Shown here one piece after another: positions 1-10,699 of a stretch of DNA of 64,000 nt. The stretch spans positions 4,216,001 to 4,280,000 of the forward strand of contig NZ_CP019343.1 of assembly GCF_002117105.1 (NCBI RefSeq). The letters run 5' to 3'. Numbering within the stretch: position 1 is the first letter of the stretch; each line of letters opens with the position of its first letter. This DNA is from Oceanicoccus sagamiensis (lineage in GTDB: Bacteria > Pseudomonadota > Gammaproteobacteria > Pseudomonadales > Dasaniaceae). A program made the position numbers and the translations under genes. Below the pieces are notes generated by a model. That model saw only the letters and a program-made list of their open reading frames with translations, was not told the origin of the DNA and ran no database searches.

Positions 1-1131
<1,131 letters not shown>

Positions 1132-1141
1132 GGCGACAACT

Positions 1142-1185
1142 GCTGCTGGTTTATAGCCCTCACTGTAAACCAGCAGCCTATTTTT
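1142..1185 (+). terminator. Rho-independent terminator after fadA
   Basis: A perfect 12-bp stem (gctgctggttta at 1142-1153 with its complement at 1166-1177) and a 12-nt loop are followed by ctattttt. It sits between convergent genes, 10 bases after the fadA stop, and ends the fadA transcript. Confidence 0.85.
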
Positions 1186-1198
1186 ACTGCTCACATTT

Positions 1199-3126
1199 TT
1201 ACTGATCACAAAACCTGGCAAACTGTGCTGCGTTATTGTCAAAACCCTGCTCTGCTGCCAACTCCCAGGCACGCACACACTGTTTAATCGCTGCACACCA
1301 CTGATAACCCGCTGAAGTAATACACCCCTGCCTATCACGATCACCACCGATGCTGGCTTGAGTATTAACAGTCTCCCGCTGATACACAGTTTTACCATCG
1401 TTGATCGTTTCCAATACCTTAATATCAGCAATGGTTAAAGGGTCTACGGTTAATGGATTGGCCGACAGAATCACAAAATCCGCTTGCTTGCCCTCTTCAA
1501 TCGAGCCTTTAATCTTTTCTTCAAAATGTTGATAGGCCGGCCAGAGTGTCATGGCCTTTAAACCTTCATAAGGGGTGACTCGCTGATCAGCCCCCAGAAC
1601 TTCTCCACTGCGAGTAACACGATTAACGGTAGCGGATAATACTCGCATGGAATCCGGTAGCGCGACCGGCGCATCATGATGGGTAGTAAAAATCATACCC
1701 GCATTTAATACATCTTTCGTCGGCGAAATATAGGCAGCGCGCTCAGGCCCCAACACCGAGTTTTTATGCCAGTCCCCCAATAAAAAGTATGCATTGGAAA
1801 TAGCGACGGAATAACCCCTAATGCTTTTAACCGAGGTATCTGGTCCTTGCGCAAGGTCTGGCCATGGATTAATACATGGCGACGATCACCCACACCGTAT
1901 TTTTCTGCTGCCTGTGCCAGAGCGTCGAGGTAGAGGTCTATGGCGGCATCGCCATTGCAGTGGGCCAGGACCTGTCGGTCTTTCGCATAGGCTTCCATAA
2001 TTTCTGCATTGACCTGCTCTGCGGTCATTGCCGGATAGCCAACATAGTCCTTATCTTGCCCTTGGGGAGGGACAAAATAAGGCTCGGTCAGCCAGGCCGT
2101 TTTACCCTGCGGTGAACCATCCAGAGTCATTTTTAATCCGGCAATACGCAGACCATTTTGATAAGCAGGCTGCTGATAACCGCTACCAGAAAAATAGGCC
2201 GAGTTATCAAGGGCAGACTTAGCGCTATAGTCAACATAAAGCGCCACATCGATAGGTAAGTGTTTCTGGCCAGCACGGGTTTCGGCGGTAACTACAGACG
2301 CAGCAAACGCCCGGCCTTCTTGTGCCGTGGTATAACCGAAGCGGGCAAAACTCTGCAGACCCAGGTCAAAAAGTTTTAGGCCGAAATCATCACTAATCGA
2401 CGATTGAAACACTTCTAAAGAGGTAAAAAACGCATTTTCTTCCAGTACACCATTGGGGGTTTTACCATCTTTTTCACAGCGGATAATGCCACCGGGAATG
2501 TCTTTTCTACAGTCGTCAATACCCGCCATAGCCAGAGCCTTGCGATTTAAAACAGCAAAGTGACCGGACTGGTGAATAATTAATACAGGTTTATCTTCAC
2601 TGACCATATCCAGTACAGCAGCCGTGGGAAAGACTTTTTCATCCAACTGTGAATCATCAAAACCAAAACCCACCAACCAACCGGTATTGGCGACAAAGTC
2701 TGCGCCGATATCACTGGCAAGCCAATCAGTCAGACTGTTAATGATTTGAAAAAAACTATTGGCTCGACCATCGGGCTGAGGCAGTAAATTAGCCGAGGCC
2801 GCCTGTAGCCCGGACACCACCACATGGCCATGGGCATCCACCAGACCGGGAATCATTGTCTTGCCTTGTAAATCAATACGGCGGGTGGCGGGAGATATCA
2901 GAGGTTTGGCCCCGCGCATATCTCCCACATAGATGATGCTGCCGTCCTGAATAGCCACAACGGCCGCTTTCGGTTGCTGATCATCTACGGTGATAATCTT
3001 GCCATTATAATAAATAGCATCGGCCATAGCGTTTTTGACATCGGTATTATTATCGGACTGATTACAGCCCGCCATAAAAACCAGAGCCACGAATACCAAG
3101 CGTTTAAACCAAAGTACCAACTGCAT
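1199..3126 (-). pseudogene. Lipoprotein amidohydrolase (amidohydrolase_3/YtcJ-like), split by a frameshift
   Basis: Metal-dependent hydrolase of the YtcJ-like amidohydrolase family; the substrate cannot be told. The upstream part (3126 to about 1779) starts with a lipoprotein signal whose lipobox is MAGC (Cys21), then shows the composite beta-sandwich, the metal-binding GLVDAHGH motif, and later LAHCNGDAAID and VLIHGQ, each with candidate metal histidines. It reads FPMHTFYWG and then leaves frame. The downstream part (1780-1199) continues with DWHKNSVLGPERA and THHDAPV and the C-terminal sandwich. The two join perfectly if the G run at 1774-1778 (five bases, minus-strand sense) has six. The last 60 residues, with several Cys, are unlike the family core. 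Either a genuine lesion or an indel error; I favour error. Confidence 0.8.
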
Positions 3127-3183
3127 TCTTCCCCCCTATTAGCCATCTATCCATAGCGGCCATTTGGGATAGCTCGCCTTGTG

Positions 3184-5556
3184 CTATCGATTTTCGATAC
3201 GGTTATAGTCCAGCAAGCCACCCTCGACAGGGTAGCTATTTAAAAACAGGGAGTGAACACTATCACTAAAGGCCCAGAATTTTCTATCGGTACGGCGGAT
3301 GCCGTATTGACTGCGCAACTGCTTATAATCGGCAGCGCTATCCAACCGGGCCACCGCAGCAACAAACTCCGCTAACTGATCTTCCTGTAATTGATAAAAA
3401 GCATTGGGGTAGGTGCCAATCACTCCCTCTACTACCGACAGGGTTTGCTCTTCTGGAATCATTCGACTTTCTTCACCAAACAGGTGGGAAACATTGCTAT
3501 GAGCGCGATTACGCACCAGAGAAATTAAACGCTGCTGGCCATTATTCAGGCTTAGCTTAATCATCGACTGCTCGGGCAGATAACCCAGCGGCAGGCCTTT
3601 GACGGCTGAGAGTTTCTGCAGTTGTTTCTGGTAGGCATCCGTGATGCGCATTAGCGGTGTGGTATTGATAATATCGCTGGCAATCACCTCTTCACCAAAC
3701 TTTTCCCGAACCATTTCAAAGAATTCTTTTTTGGGATTATTGGACTGAAAGTTAATACCTGAGGTTTCGGTTTCACGGTTATGCAATTCACTAAGATAGA
3801 CTTCAACTTTGGATTCTTCGCCGCGGTACCAAAAATCCAATTCCTGCTCAGCAATATCCACCGGTAATAAGCGTAAAAAGTTATACTCGCCTTCCATTCG
3901 TAAAAAATCCATATAGAGACGCGTTAGCAACTGGTGACCCACATTGCCATAAACATCGAAACCGGCAACCAGCAGATAATGGATACGTTCTAATAAGGGA
4001 TAACCAATAACCCAGGCGGTCTTGGGTGTATCACCCAGTAAACCTTTAGTGACTGTAGAGCTATCAAAATGCCTGAATACAGTTAAAGCTGCATTGCGGT
4101 TGCGGCCGTTGCCATCCCAAAGCATCTCTAAATCCAGGGCACCTTCCTCGGGGAATATTTGTTCAAAGCGTTGTTGCTTGGCTTCGATATAGCGCTTTTC
4201 CATCCGCGAATAGCTCATCCATGAAGTAATCGGCATCATCGCATTACTTTGCTTTTCCGCCGGCATACGCAATTCCATGGCCTCATTAATCAAAAACTCG
4301 GCGGTATCATATTTTGACTCCAGCTCTGGCTCTACAAACAACACCCAGAAATGATCATTGATCACATTCAGGGCAACCTGGCCACGGCAGACCGGGCCTT
4401 TAATAAAGCCCATAATGGTAAACTCCGCCTCATCTAACATAAATTCATAGCGGGACTTAACCGGTAGTGCCTTAAAGGTTAGGAAAGGATTGGAAGCTTC
4501 TTCCGGCTTATAGCTGGGCAAGCTTGCCACAGTATATTGAGGCTCGATAAAGAGCTGGCGCCAACGCATCATCCGCGCCGGATTGAATAAATACGGCATA
4601 TGCTGCTTGGCCAGCACAGTGGTTTTTACCCGCTGTAAACGATAGTAGAACTGGTCTACCTCGGGGTCATCAAAAGGCCTGCGCGATGAGATAATTTCAA
4701 TCGCACTACCGGGAGGGGTTTTGGAGCGTACCAGCTTAAAGAACTCTCGCTGTTCTCCGATTTTTTCAAGATTGCTCTCAAAGTAGATATTGGCTAAAAA
4801 TAAATGCTCGTAAATATAGCGGCTCATTAATTGCTGCTTTAATGATTCACCATTAAAAAATGCTTCCCAATTATCAATCTCCAATTGATTTTCTGTTGGC
4901 TTACGACCAGGGTAACGAGCTTTGGCACCCGTAGCCAGCCATTGATCAATTAATTCTTTTTTCTCCTGTTCTATGGCCGGTAAACCATAGGGCATACCCC
5001 ACAGCGGATAGTTCTTTTCAAAACTATCAAAGTCTTCAATTTTACTACACTGCTGTTTTCTATCGAGGGAAAAATCAAAACTATCGGGAAGAATATCTTG
5101 TTGTGGCAAAGGGTGATTTTCTTTTAGCTGTAACATTCTATACATAACACTGGCCTGGGTATTGGCCTCTGGTGTTTGTGCCCGCTCATTTAATACGGGA
5201 TAGAAGCCTTCCTCACGCCACTGTTGGGTAGTGCCTGCATCGACGGATAACCGACTTAAGTTAGCCGCTAACAAGCGGGTGCCATCATAGACTTTATCGT
5301 TACTGGCTCCGCGGTCAATACTTTCAAAGCTGCTCATCTTCAACTGACAGGGGGCATCGTAACAGCCATGACACACCACACAGCGATTATCTACAATCGG
5401 CTTGATATCACGATAGAACTCCGGGTCGCTATGCCCCTCTTCAACGGTACGCTCAACCACTGCGGGGGCGCCATATCGATCATTAAGCTGCTGGGTAGCT
5501 ACCACAGCACAACCGGTGATAAACAAGACAAGAAGTAGTATATTGAGGCTTTTCAT
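3184..5556 (-). CDS. cti: Fatty acid cis/trans isomerase (periplasmic, c-type haem)
   Basis: Cti converts cis-unsaturated acyl chains of membrane phospholipids directly to trans, stiffening the membrane under solvent or heat stress in Pseudomonas, Vibrio and relatives. At 790 residues it has the family length. The N-terminus is a signal with lipobox ITGC (Cys16), so it may be a lipoprotein. A c-type haem site CVVCH (Cys59, Cys62, His63) lies in the family signature CHGCYDAPC. The remainder is the large Cti domain. It stands alone on the minus strand; the neighbouring amidohydrolase starts 57 bases beyond its stop. The 520-bp gap upstream contains a paired REP element. Confidence 0.93.
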   Translation of the reverse strand: MKSLNILLLVLFITGCAVVATQQLNDRYGAPAVVERTVEEGHSDPEFYRDIKPIVDNRCVVCHGCYDAPCQLKMSSFESIDRGASNDKVYDGTRLLAANLSRLSVDAGTTQQWREEGFYPVLNERAQTPEANTQASVMYRMLQLKENHPLPQQDILPDSFDFSLDRKQQCSKIEDFDSFEKNYPLWGMPYGLPAIEQEKKELIDQWLATGAKARYPGRKPTENQLEIDNWEAFFNGESLKQQLMSRYIYEHLFLANIYFESNLEKIGEQREFFKLVRSKTPPGSAIEIISSRRPFDDPEVDQFYYRLQRVKTTVLAKQHMPYLFNPARMMRWRQLFIEPQYTVASLPSYKPEEASNPFLTFKALPVKSRYEFMLDEAEFTIMGFIKGPVCRGQVALNVINDHFWVLFVEPELESKYDTAEFLINEAMELRMPAEKQSNAMMPITSWMSYSRMEKRYIEAKQQRFEQIFPEEGALDLEMLWDGNGRNRNAALTVFRHFDSSTVTKGLLGDTPKTAWVIGYPLLERIHYLLVAGFDVYGNVGHQLLTRLYMDFLRMEGEYNFLRLLPVDIAEQELDFWYRGEESKVEVYLSELHNRETETSGINFQSNNPKKEFFEMVREKFGEEVIASDIINTTPLMRITDAYQKQLQKLSAVKGLPLGYLPEQSMIKLSLNNGQQRLISLVRNRAHSNVSHLFGEESRMIPEEQTLSVVEGVIGTYPNAFYQLQEDQLAEFVAAVARLDSAADYKQLRSQYGIRRTDRKFWAFSDSVHSLFLNSYPVEGGLLDYNRIENR

Positions 5557-5735
5557 AAACGACCCTTTGGTTTTTACTCTAGCGGGTGAAATCTTATTGT
5601 GCAGATAGTATAAAGGCCAATTCGCAAAAACGATATTGGCCTTTTGATCAATTTTATAAAACCGGGGCTTGTAGAGCGGTTTAAGCCTGATTGAGGTCTT
5701 ATAGTTTTGTATAGACCGGGAACGAGTTTGACTGG

Positions 5736-5806
5736 GTAGGGTGGATTATAATCCACCGATATTGGGTAGCTGATGGCTGGGCTTGGTGGATTGTAATCCA
5801 CCCTAC
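5736..5806. repeat. REP/BIME-like paired palindrome, copy 1
   Basis: Two GTAG-headed palindromes face each other. Arm 1 (5736-5757) is gtagg plus the palindrome ggtggattataatccacc sharing its G; arm 2 (5785-5806) is the inverted copy ending ccctac. The loop between them is 27 bp. It lies in the 520-bp gap between cti and sthA. Confidence 0.9.
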
Positions 5807-5872
5807 GATACTGTTATTGCTGGGCTTTACGCCTTTTTCTTTCAAGAAGCCAGAAAGAATATGTGATCCAAG

Positions 5873-5963
5873 GCAGTGAGGGATCTATTTTCAGTGGCGT
5901 CAAAATACAGGAAGAACGACGGCGAGCTGCTAGAACCGTCACCTGAAAACAGACACCTCACAG
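5873..5963. repeat. Imperfect long inverted repeat
   Basis: The segments at about 5873-5896 (gcagtgagggatctattttc...) and 5940-5963 are imperfect reverse complements (shared cores gtgagg, tct and ttttcag) separated by about 43 bp. Only one copy is visible. It could be a second family of palindromic element or a cruciform-forming remnant. No gene is evident in 5807-6076. Confidence 0.45.
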
Positions 5964-6076
5964 CCGGATGGCTAGCACAAAGCTTGCTAAAACTGATATC
6001 TCGAAAGTATCAGATTTGATCCCCCCACCAGCAGAGAATCAAACCAAACAGACGGAATTTGCCAGACAGCAGTGGT

Positions 6077-7473
6077 TTAGGCCTTGGCCTGACGCTGCCC
6101 AACAATATGTAATGCGGCGACTCGGTAAGCCTCTGCCAACGTGGGGAAGTTAAAGATATTTTCGACAAAGGCATCAACATCCATATTGGATAACAGCCCC
6201 ATTTGACCGATATGAATCAACTCCGTAGCACCCTCGCCTACTATCTGCACACCCAGCAAGGTCTTACCCTTGGGGCAGGCAACCATACGCAGTAGGCCAT
6301 CCTGTAAACCGGATATCTGGCCGCGAGCTATCTCTTCAAACCGGGCTACACCAATAATCGGGTCGCCATATTGCTCAATGGCCTGGCCTTCACTCATACC
6401 CACGGTGGATAATTCCGGGATAGCGTAAATACCCGCCGGGATCATTTCTGTCATTTCACCCAGATCAACACCCAGGGCAGCACAACTGGCACGACGTCCC
6501 TGCTCCATTGAGGCTGAGGCCAGAGATGGCGGGCCGATCACATCGCCCGCCGCATAGATATTCTCAACTTCAGTACGGCAATGACGGTCAACCGGAATAA
6601 TGCCACGGTCATTTAATGACAACCCGGCATTTTCTATATTTAACCCTTTGATATTGGAAACGCGCCCCGCCGCTGATAATAATTTTTCACTGCGGTAGAC
6701 ACTGCCATCTTCCAACTCGGTAATTACCTGAGAAACACCGTCCCAATAAACCCGCTTTACATTGGAATCAGGAATAAAACGCGCCCCTTCAGCCTCAAAG
6801 GCGTGAACAAACTTATCCGTTAGTGCCTGATCCAGAAAACCCAATGGGCGAGGATAACGGTCAATCATAGTCACCCGCACACCCAAGCTGGCAAAAATAG
6901 AGGCATACTCACTGGCAATGACCCCGCCCCCAATACCGTTAGGGTTTGTGGTAAATAAATCATCGACAGAATGGAATCACTATCGTAAACATACTCATGG
7001 TCTACTTCGATATTATCGACCTGGCGCGGTACTGAACCGGTGGCAATCACAAAATAATCTGCCGTCAGGCTTTCACTGCTACCGCCGGGCATATTAACGG
7101 TAATAGTATTTTTATCGACAAAGCTGGCGCGACCGTGAATACGGTCAATCTGATTACGGTTAATTTGTTTATTAATATAGTCATCGTGAGCACTGATCAC
7201 AGAATGCATATTATCAATCAGCGCCGCCATTTCCATATCCGGGCGCAATGAGAAGGAAAATAATTCCGCATGATGGCGCAGGTTGGCAATTCTTAACGCG
7301 TTTTCACGCAAGGTTTTACTGGGGATAGTGCCTCGGTGTACACAGGCGCCGCCCAAGACTTTATCCGATTCAACCATGGCGACTTTTTTATTCGCCTTGG
7401 CCGCTTGCACCGCCGCTTTTTGACCTGCCGGGCCACTACCTATAATAATAATGTCGTAATGCTGTTCACTCAT
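6077..7473 (-). pseudogene. sthA: Soluble pyridine nucleotide transhydrogenase, split by a frameshift
   Basis: Cytosolic FAD enzyme that balances NADPH and NADH. The N-terminal part (7473-6871) shows the FAD fold GSGPAGQKAA and CVHRGTIPSK, in which the second redox Cys of disulfide reductases is Thr, as in SthA and unlike lipoamide dehydrogenase. It then reads DSDSILSMIYLPQTLTVLG and leaves frame. The C-terminal part resumes with GVIASEYASIFASLGVRVT (read by eye in the other frame), then GRVSNIKGLN, the second FAD motif YAAGDVIG and the dimer domain, ending at 6077. One extra G in the run at 6927-6931 restores a protein of about 465 residues, the normal SthA length. All catalytic segments are intact, so an indel error is likelier than gene loss. 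Confidence 0.9.
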
Positions 7474-7537
7474 ACCAAACTCACTTTAAACAATTGTCAG
7501 GGTCTTAATTGTCAGGGGCTTAATTGACGGAATCTTT

Positions 7538-8380
7538 TTACAAAGACAACTCGCTAATGGTGTCGTGAACTGAATCACTCTTCTCTAACAGCTGCTGTAC
7601 ATCATCTGCATAGAGATTAATATCAACAATGGTAGCATCGGCACTTAGCGCCGCCTCGTCGTATTGGCGGTCGGCCGTGGTACAGGCAGCAAAGGTTCTG
7701 GCAGCCTTAACCGTGGCGACAATATCTGCCGAAGCTCCACTACCCTGACCGGCAATCCCCAAAATAGTATCTTTAACCGCCGAGGGTAATAACCAATGGT
7801 CCGCCAGTTCACTACCCACCTGGGCTTGATAGCGCTCCATTAATTGTGCGACCACCTCCTGCTCTATATCCATATCATCATCTTTGGCAATATCGAGCAC
7901 TGTTTGTAACACCACCGGACGGCCGATCTGGAATAACAAACCACATAAAAAAGTCGACTCCACATTGCGACGGCCCTGGCGAGCAATTTCACGGGCCCAG
8001 ACCGCGGTGGCCAATGAGGAAATCCAAATCCCCTTCACCAACTCTTCATAACCTTTGGTATTAAACATCTTGGGCCCCATGGTGGCCGCCATAGCAATCT
8101 CTGACATATTTTGCATACCCAAACGGGCAATCGCCTGTTGCAGGGAGGTCATTTTGGCATTGGGACTGTAAGCGGCAGAATTCGCTATACGCATAACATG
8201 CCCAGCCAATGCCTGATCACTCTGGATTAATTTGGCCAGCTCGGCAGCATCCGAGTTAACGTCATTGACTAAGGACAATACCTGAGTGGTTACCTGCGGC
8301 AACATAGGTAAAGCCAAGGCTTTCATAGCTATACGCTTTTCCAGCTGCTGGCTGATCGTATCGATACTTGCTTGGTCCAT
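7538..8380 (-). CDS. HDOD-domain signalling protein
   Basis: A 280-residue, stand-alone HDOD protein, a degenerate HD-type helical domain that usually lacks metal and phosphodiesterase activity and acts in signalling. The start shows the typical KALALPMLPQV segment and then VNSDAAELAKLIQSDQALAGHVMRIANSA, followed by the QQAIARLGMQ helix and the core around WAREIAR. No GGDEF, EAL or kinase domain is attached. It is transcribed on the same strand as sthA, about 65 bp upstream of it, and they could share a transcript. No target can be inferred. Confidence 0.85.
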   Translation of the reverse strand: MDQASIDTISQQLEKRIAMKALALPMLPQVTTQVLSLVNDVNSDAAELAKLIQSDQALAGHVMRIANSAAYSPNAKMTSLQQAIARLGMQNMSEIAMAATMGPKMFNTKGYEELVKGIWISSLATAVWAREIARQGRRNVESTFLCGLLFQIGRPVVLQTVLDIAKDDDMDIEQEVVAQLMERYQAQVGSELADHWLLPSAVKDTILGIAGQGSGASADIVATVKAARTFAACTTADRQYDEAALSADATIVDINLYADDVQQLLEKSDSVHDTISELSL

Positions 8381-8571
8381 AGACTGCTCACTTAAAAGGG
8401 GGTTGTTAGTCCAATTTGTTCTTTGACTATCAATAGTTTAGATCATCTTTTTAATAACTAAAGGCTAGCTGCATGCTGCAAGGTAGCTAGCATGGACTAT
8501 TTCAGCCAAAACTGTGTAAAAAACAACCTAACAAGAGTTGTCAGGCGCCAATCAGGTCACTAAGGGGGGAA

Positions 8572-8838
8572 TTAACTGCGGTGTCTGCCAGCCGCGGTAT
8601 AAAGCGGAAAATCGCCATTTTGTCGGTTATCCATAGCTGAAGAATGGTTATGGGGGACCGCTATAATCACATTAAGCTCGCTAAGTCGTTCGAGGGAAAG
8701 CTCACAGAAGTCCTGCATATCTTCGTGGGGGTCGGCAATAGCAACAGCCTGGCCGTGTGAATGACTGGCCGGATTGCAGGCTAGCAATAGGCAGGAAATT
8801 AGTAATACCGGGCAAACACTTAGCAGTTTATCCATCAC
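8572..8838 (-). CDS. Small putative lipoprotein, uncharacterised
   Basis: An 88-residue product with an N-terminal hydrophobic segment ending in a lipobox-like LLAC (Cys21 or so) followed by NPASHSHG, so it is probably exported and lipidated. The mature part is short, His- and Asp-rich near its start (SHSHG, DPHEDMQDF) and shows no family I recognise. The His clusters might bind metal, which is speculation. It lies alone between the HDOD gene and the divergent truC, with about 180-190 bp of unassigned sequence on both sides. Confidence 0.5.
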   Translation of the reverse strand: MMDKLLSVCPVLLISCLLLACNPASHSHGQAVAIADPHEDMQDFCELSLERLSELNVIIAVPHNHSSAMDNRQNGDFPLYTAAGRHRS

Positions 8839-9018
8839 TCACCATCCTTTGACAGGCCAACCTCTTGTTAGCCTTCTGATACCCTTTAGCTCACATGACC
8901 TCATAGCTCGATTGATTCATTGACAAGGGGACCAGCCAATAGCTTAATCAACTACTTGTGCAATGGATAGAATTATTAAGCTCTAATCAAAATGTATAAT
9001 AGTTAAATTAATTATAAG

Positions 9019-9786
9019 ATGGGTTACTTAAGAGCCCCTCAGGCAGCAGCAACTGTGAATAGCTTAGCGATCATTTATCAGGACCCCTATCTAGTGGCCA
9101 TCAACAAGCCCAGTGGGCTATTGGTACACCGCAGTAAAATTGACCGCCATGAGACTCGCTTTGCCCTGCAGATGCTGCGGGACCAGTTGGGGCAACATGT
9201 TTTCCCCGTTCACCGCCTGGATAAACCTACATCCGGGGTGTTGTTGTTTGCACTATCCAGCGAAATTGCCCGCCAAGTATCCCAGGCTTTTGCCAACAAC
9301 CAGGTCAGCAAAAGCTATCTTGCCATTGTCAGGGGCTGGTGTGCGGAGCAAGGCACAATTGATTACGCCTTGAAAGAGCAGCTGGACAAAATGACCGATA
9401 AACTTAGCCGCAGCGATAAGCCAGCCCAAACGGCAGTCACGCACTTTAAGCGCTTGGCCACAGTGGAATTACCCTTCGCCGTCGACAAATACCCACAAAG
9501 CCGCTACTCCTTGGTGGAGGCAAAACCCATCACCGGTAGAAAGCACCAGCTGCGCCGACACTTTAAGCATATTGCCCACCCCATTATCGGTGATGCCAAA
9601 CACGGCAAAGGCAGCCACAATCGCTTTTTTCAAAGCCAGTTTGATTGCCACCGTTTGTTATTAGCCTGCACATCCCTTAGCATTCCACACCCAATCAGTG
9701 GGGAGATGGTCAAGCTTGATGCACCACTGGCTACTGATTTTCAATCAGTCATTGCGCAACTGGGCTGGTCTTCGCCTATAAACTAA
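9019..9786 (+). CDS. truC: tRNA pseudouridine(65) synthase TruC
   Basis: Makes pseudouridine at position 65 in the T-stem of tRNAs. It has the RluA-family fold without an S4 domain. The catalytic Asp is in HRLDKPTSGVLL, with INKPSGLLVHRS upstream and PITGRKHQLRRH downstream; the last two are closely TruC-like rather than RluA- or RluD-like. At 255 residues it matches the family. The annotated ATG gives about 15 residues before the conserved LAIIYQDPYLVA, so a later GTG at 9055 is an alternative start. Confidence 0.92.
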   Translation: MGYLRAPQAAATVNSLAIIYQDPYLVAINKPSGLLVHRSKIDRHETRFALQMLRDQLGQHVFPVHRLDKPTSGVLLFALSSEIARQVSQAFANNQVSKSYLAIVRGWCAEQGTIDYALKEQLDKMTDKLSRSDKPAQTAVTHFKRLATVELPFAVDKYPQSRYSLVEAKPITGRKHQLRRHFKHIAHPIIGDAKHGKGSHNRFFQSQFDCHRLLLACTSLSIPHPISGEMVKLDAPLATDFQSVIAQLGWSSPIN

Positions 9787-9864
9787 TAACACTAAGCACA
9801 GCAGAACTGAAAAATAGTAGAACTGGTATAGTACAACTGACAATAAAACGAATAAGGGGAAACA

Positions 9865-10263
9865 ATGAAATTAGCGCGAGGTTTTTTAATTTTCAACGGT
9901 CTGATTTTTGGTAGCTACGGCATCCAGTGTCTGCTTGACCCCGCCGTAGTCTCTGAACTGACGGGTATGCAGCTCAGCACTAATACTGCGATTATCGAAG
10001 TTCGGGCTATGTATGGCGGCTTGCAACTCACCATGGGCCTCTACTTGTTGTACTGCGCGATGCAAATAGTGCGTGTCTCACAGGGTTTATTGGTGGCGAT
10101 TTTTATTTTTGCAGGCATGGCTGGAGCTCGGTCTTTTGGCTTGGCGATTGACGGTGGCGATAGTGGCTATAATATTGCGGCCACGGCCTACGAATCTATT
10201 TGCGGTGTGATTGCCGTATTCTTACTGCAAAAAAGCCATCAAACCACCACCGCGGGCACATAG
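9865..10263 (+). CDS. DUF4345-type small integral membrane protein
   Basis: A 132-residue protein with about four hydrophobic helices (roughly residues 5-25, 45-68, 72-92 and 105-122) and the conserved EVRAMYGGLQLTMGLYLLYCA stretch (listed in part) typical of DUF4345 proteins; function unknown. An AGGGGAAA ribosome-binding site lies 6 bases before the ATG. Its 3' end overlaps the convergent thioesterase gene by 25 bp. It follows truC by 78 bp and may be co-transcribed with it. Confidence 0.75.
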   Translation: MKLARGFLIFNGLIFGSYGIQCLLDPAVVSELTGMQLSTNTAIIEVRAMYGGLQLTMGLYLLYCAMQIVRVSQGLLVAIFIFAGMAGARSFGLAIDGGDSGYNIAATAYESICGVIAVFLLQKSHQTTTAGT

Positions 10264-10682
10264 GTTTCAATAAAGGCGGCTGGCATTCTCGAGGGCTTAT
10301 TGGTCGACAGATTGATGCATACCAGCTGCCAACTGCCACGAAACAAGCACTGCCCGGTGCTGTTATTGATCATCTGGAAGCTACGCTGCATGGTTAAGCG
10401 GCCATCACAGCCGGTTAACCAGGTAGCCACACTGATGTTATCGCCAACAAAACTCGGGGCCAAATAATGGTAGTTGGCTTCGTGAATAGCCATAGCGATT
10501 TTCATTTCACGGTAGTCCTTGCCCGTTAGGCCCAACTCGGTGGAGTGTGCCCAGGCAGCCTGCTCACACCAGTCGTTATAGATACGGTTATTGGTATGAC
10601 CAAGCTCGTCGATATGCTGATCATCAACCGCTACGGTGATGATAAAAGGTTGTGGGTAGTCCCAATGAGTTGCCATTATCAA
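10239..10682 (-). CDS. Acyl-CoA thioesterase, YbgC/4HBT-like hotdog fold
   Basis: A 147-residue single-domain hotdog protein. The segment DDQHIDELGHTNNRIYNDWCEQA matches the 4-hydroxybenzoyl-CoA thioesterase signature in which an Asp/His-Asn block precedes the long helix (key residues H, D, E, L, G, H, N, N). It probably hydrolyses a cytosolic acyl-CoA of unknown chain. The next gene upstream on this strand is the truncated haemoglobin, 17 bp away, so both are likely in one transcript. Confidence 0.82.
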   Translation of the reverse strand: MIMATHWDYPQPFIITVAVDDQHIDELGHTNNRIYNDWCEQAAWAHSTELGLTGKDYREMKIAMAIHEANYHYLAPSFVGDNISVATWLTGCDGRLTMQRSFQMINNSTGQCLFRGSWQLVCINLSTNKPSRMPAAFIETYVPAVVV

Positions 10683-10699
10683 TACCCTTGTTCTGCCTT

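Noticed and set aside
5968-6153. 61-codon plus-strand frame across the sthA 3' end
   Set aside because: Half of it is antisense to sthA and there is no ribosome-binding site or domain.
1199-7473. True pseudogenisation of the amidohydrolase and sthA as evidence of genome reduction
   Set aside because: Both have a single one-base lesion in a homopolymer and otherwise perfect coding sequence; neighbours are intact.
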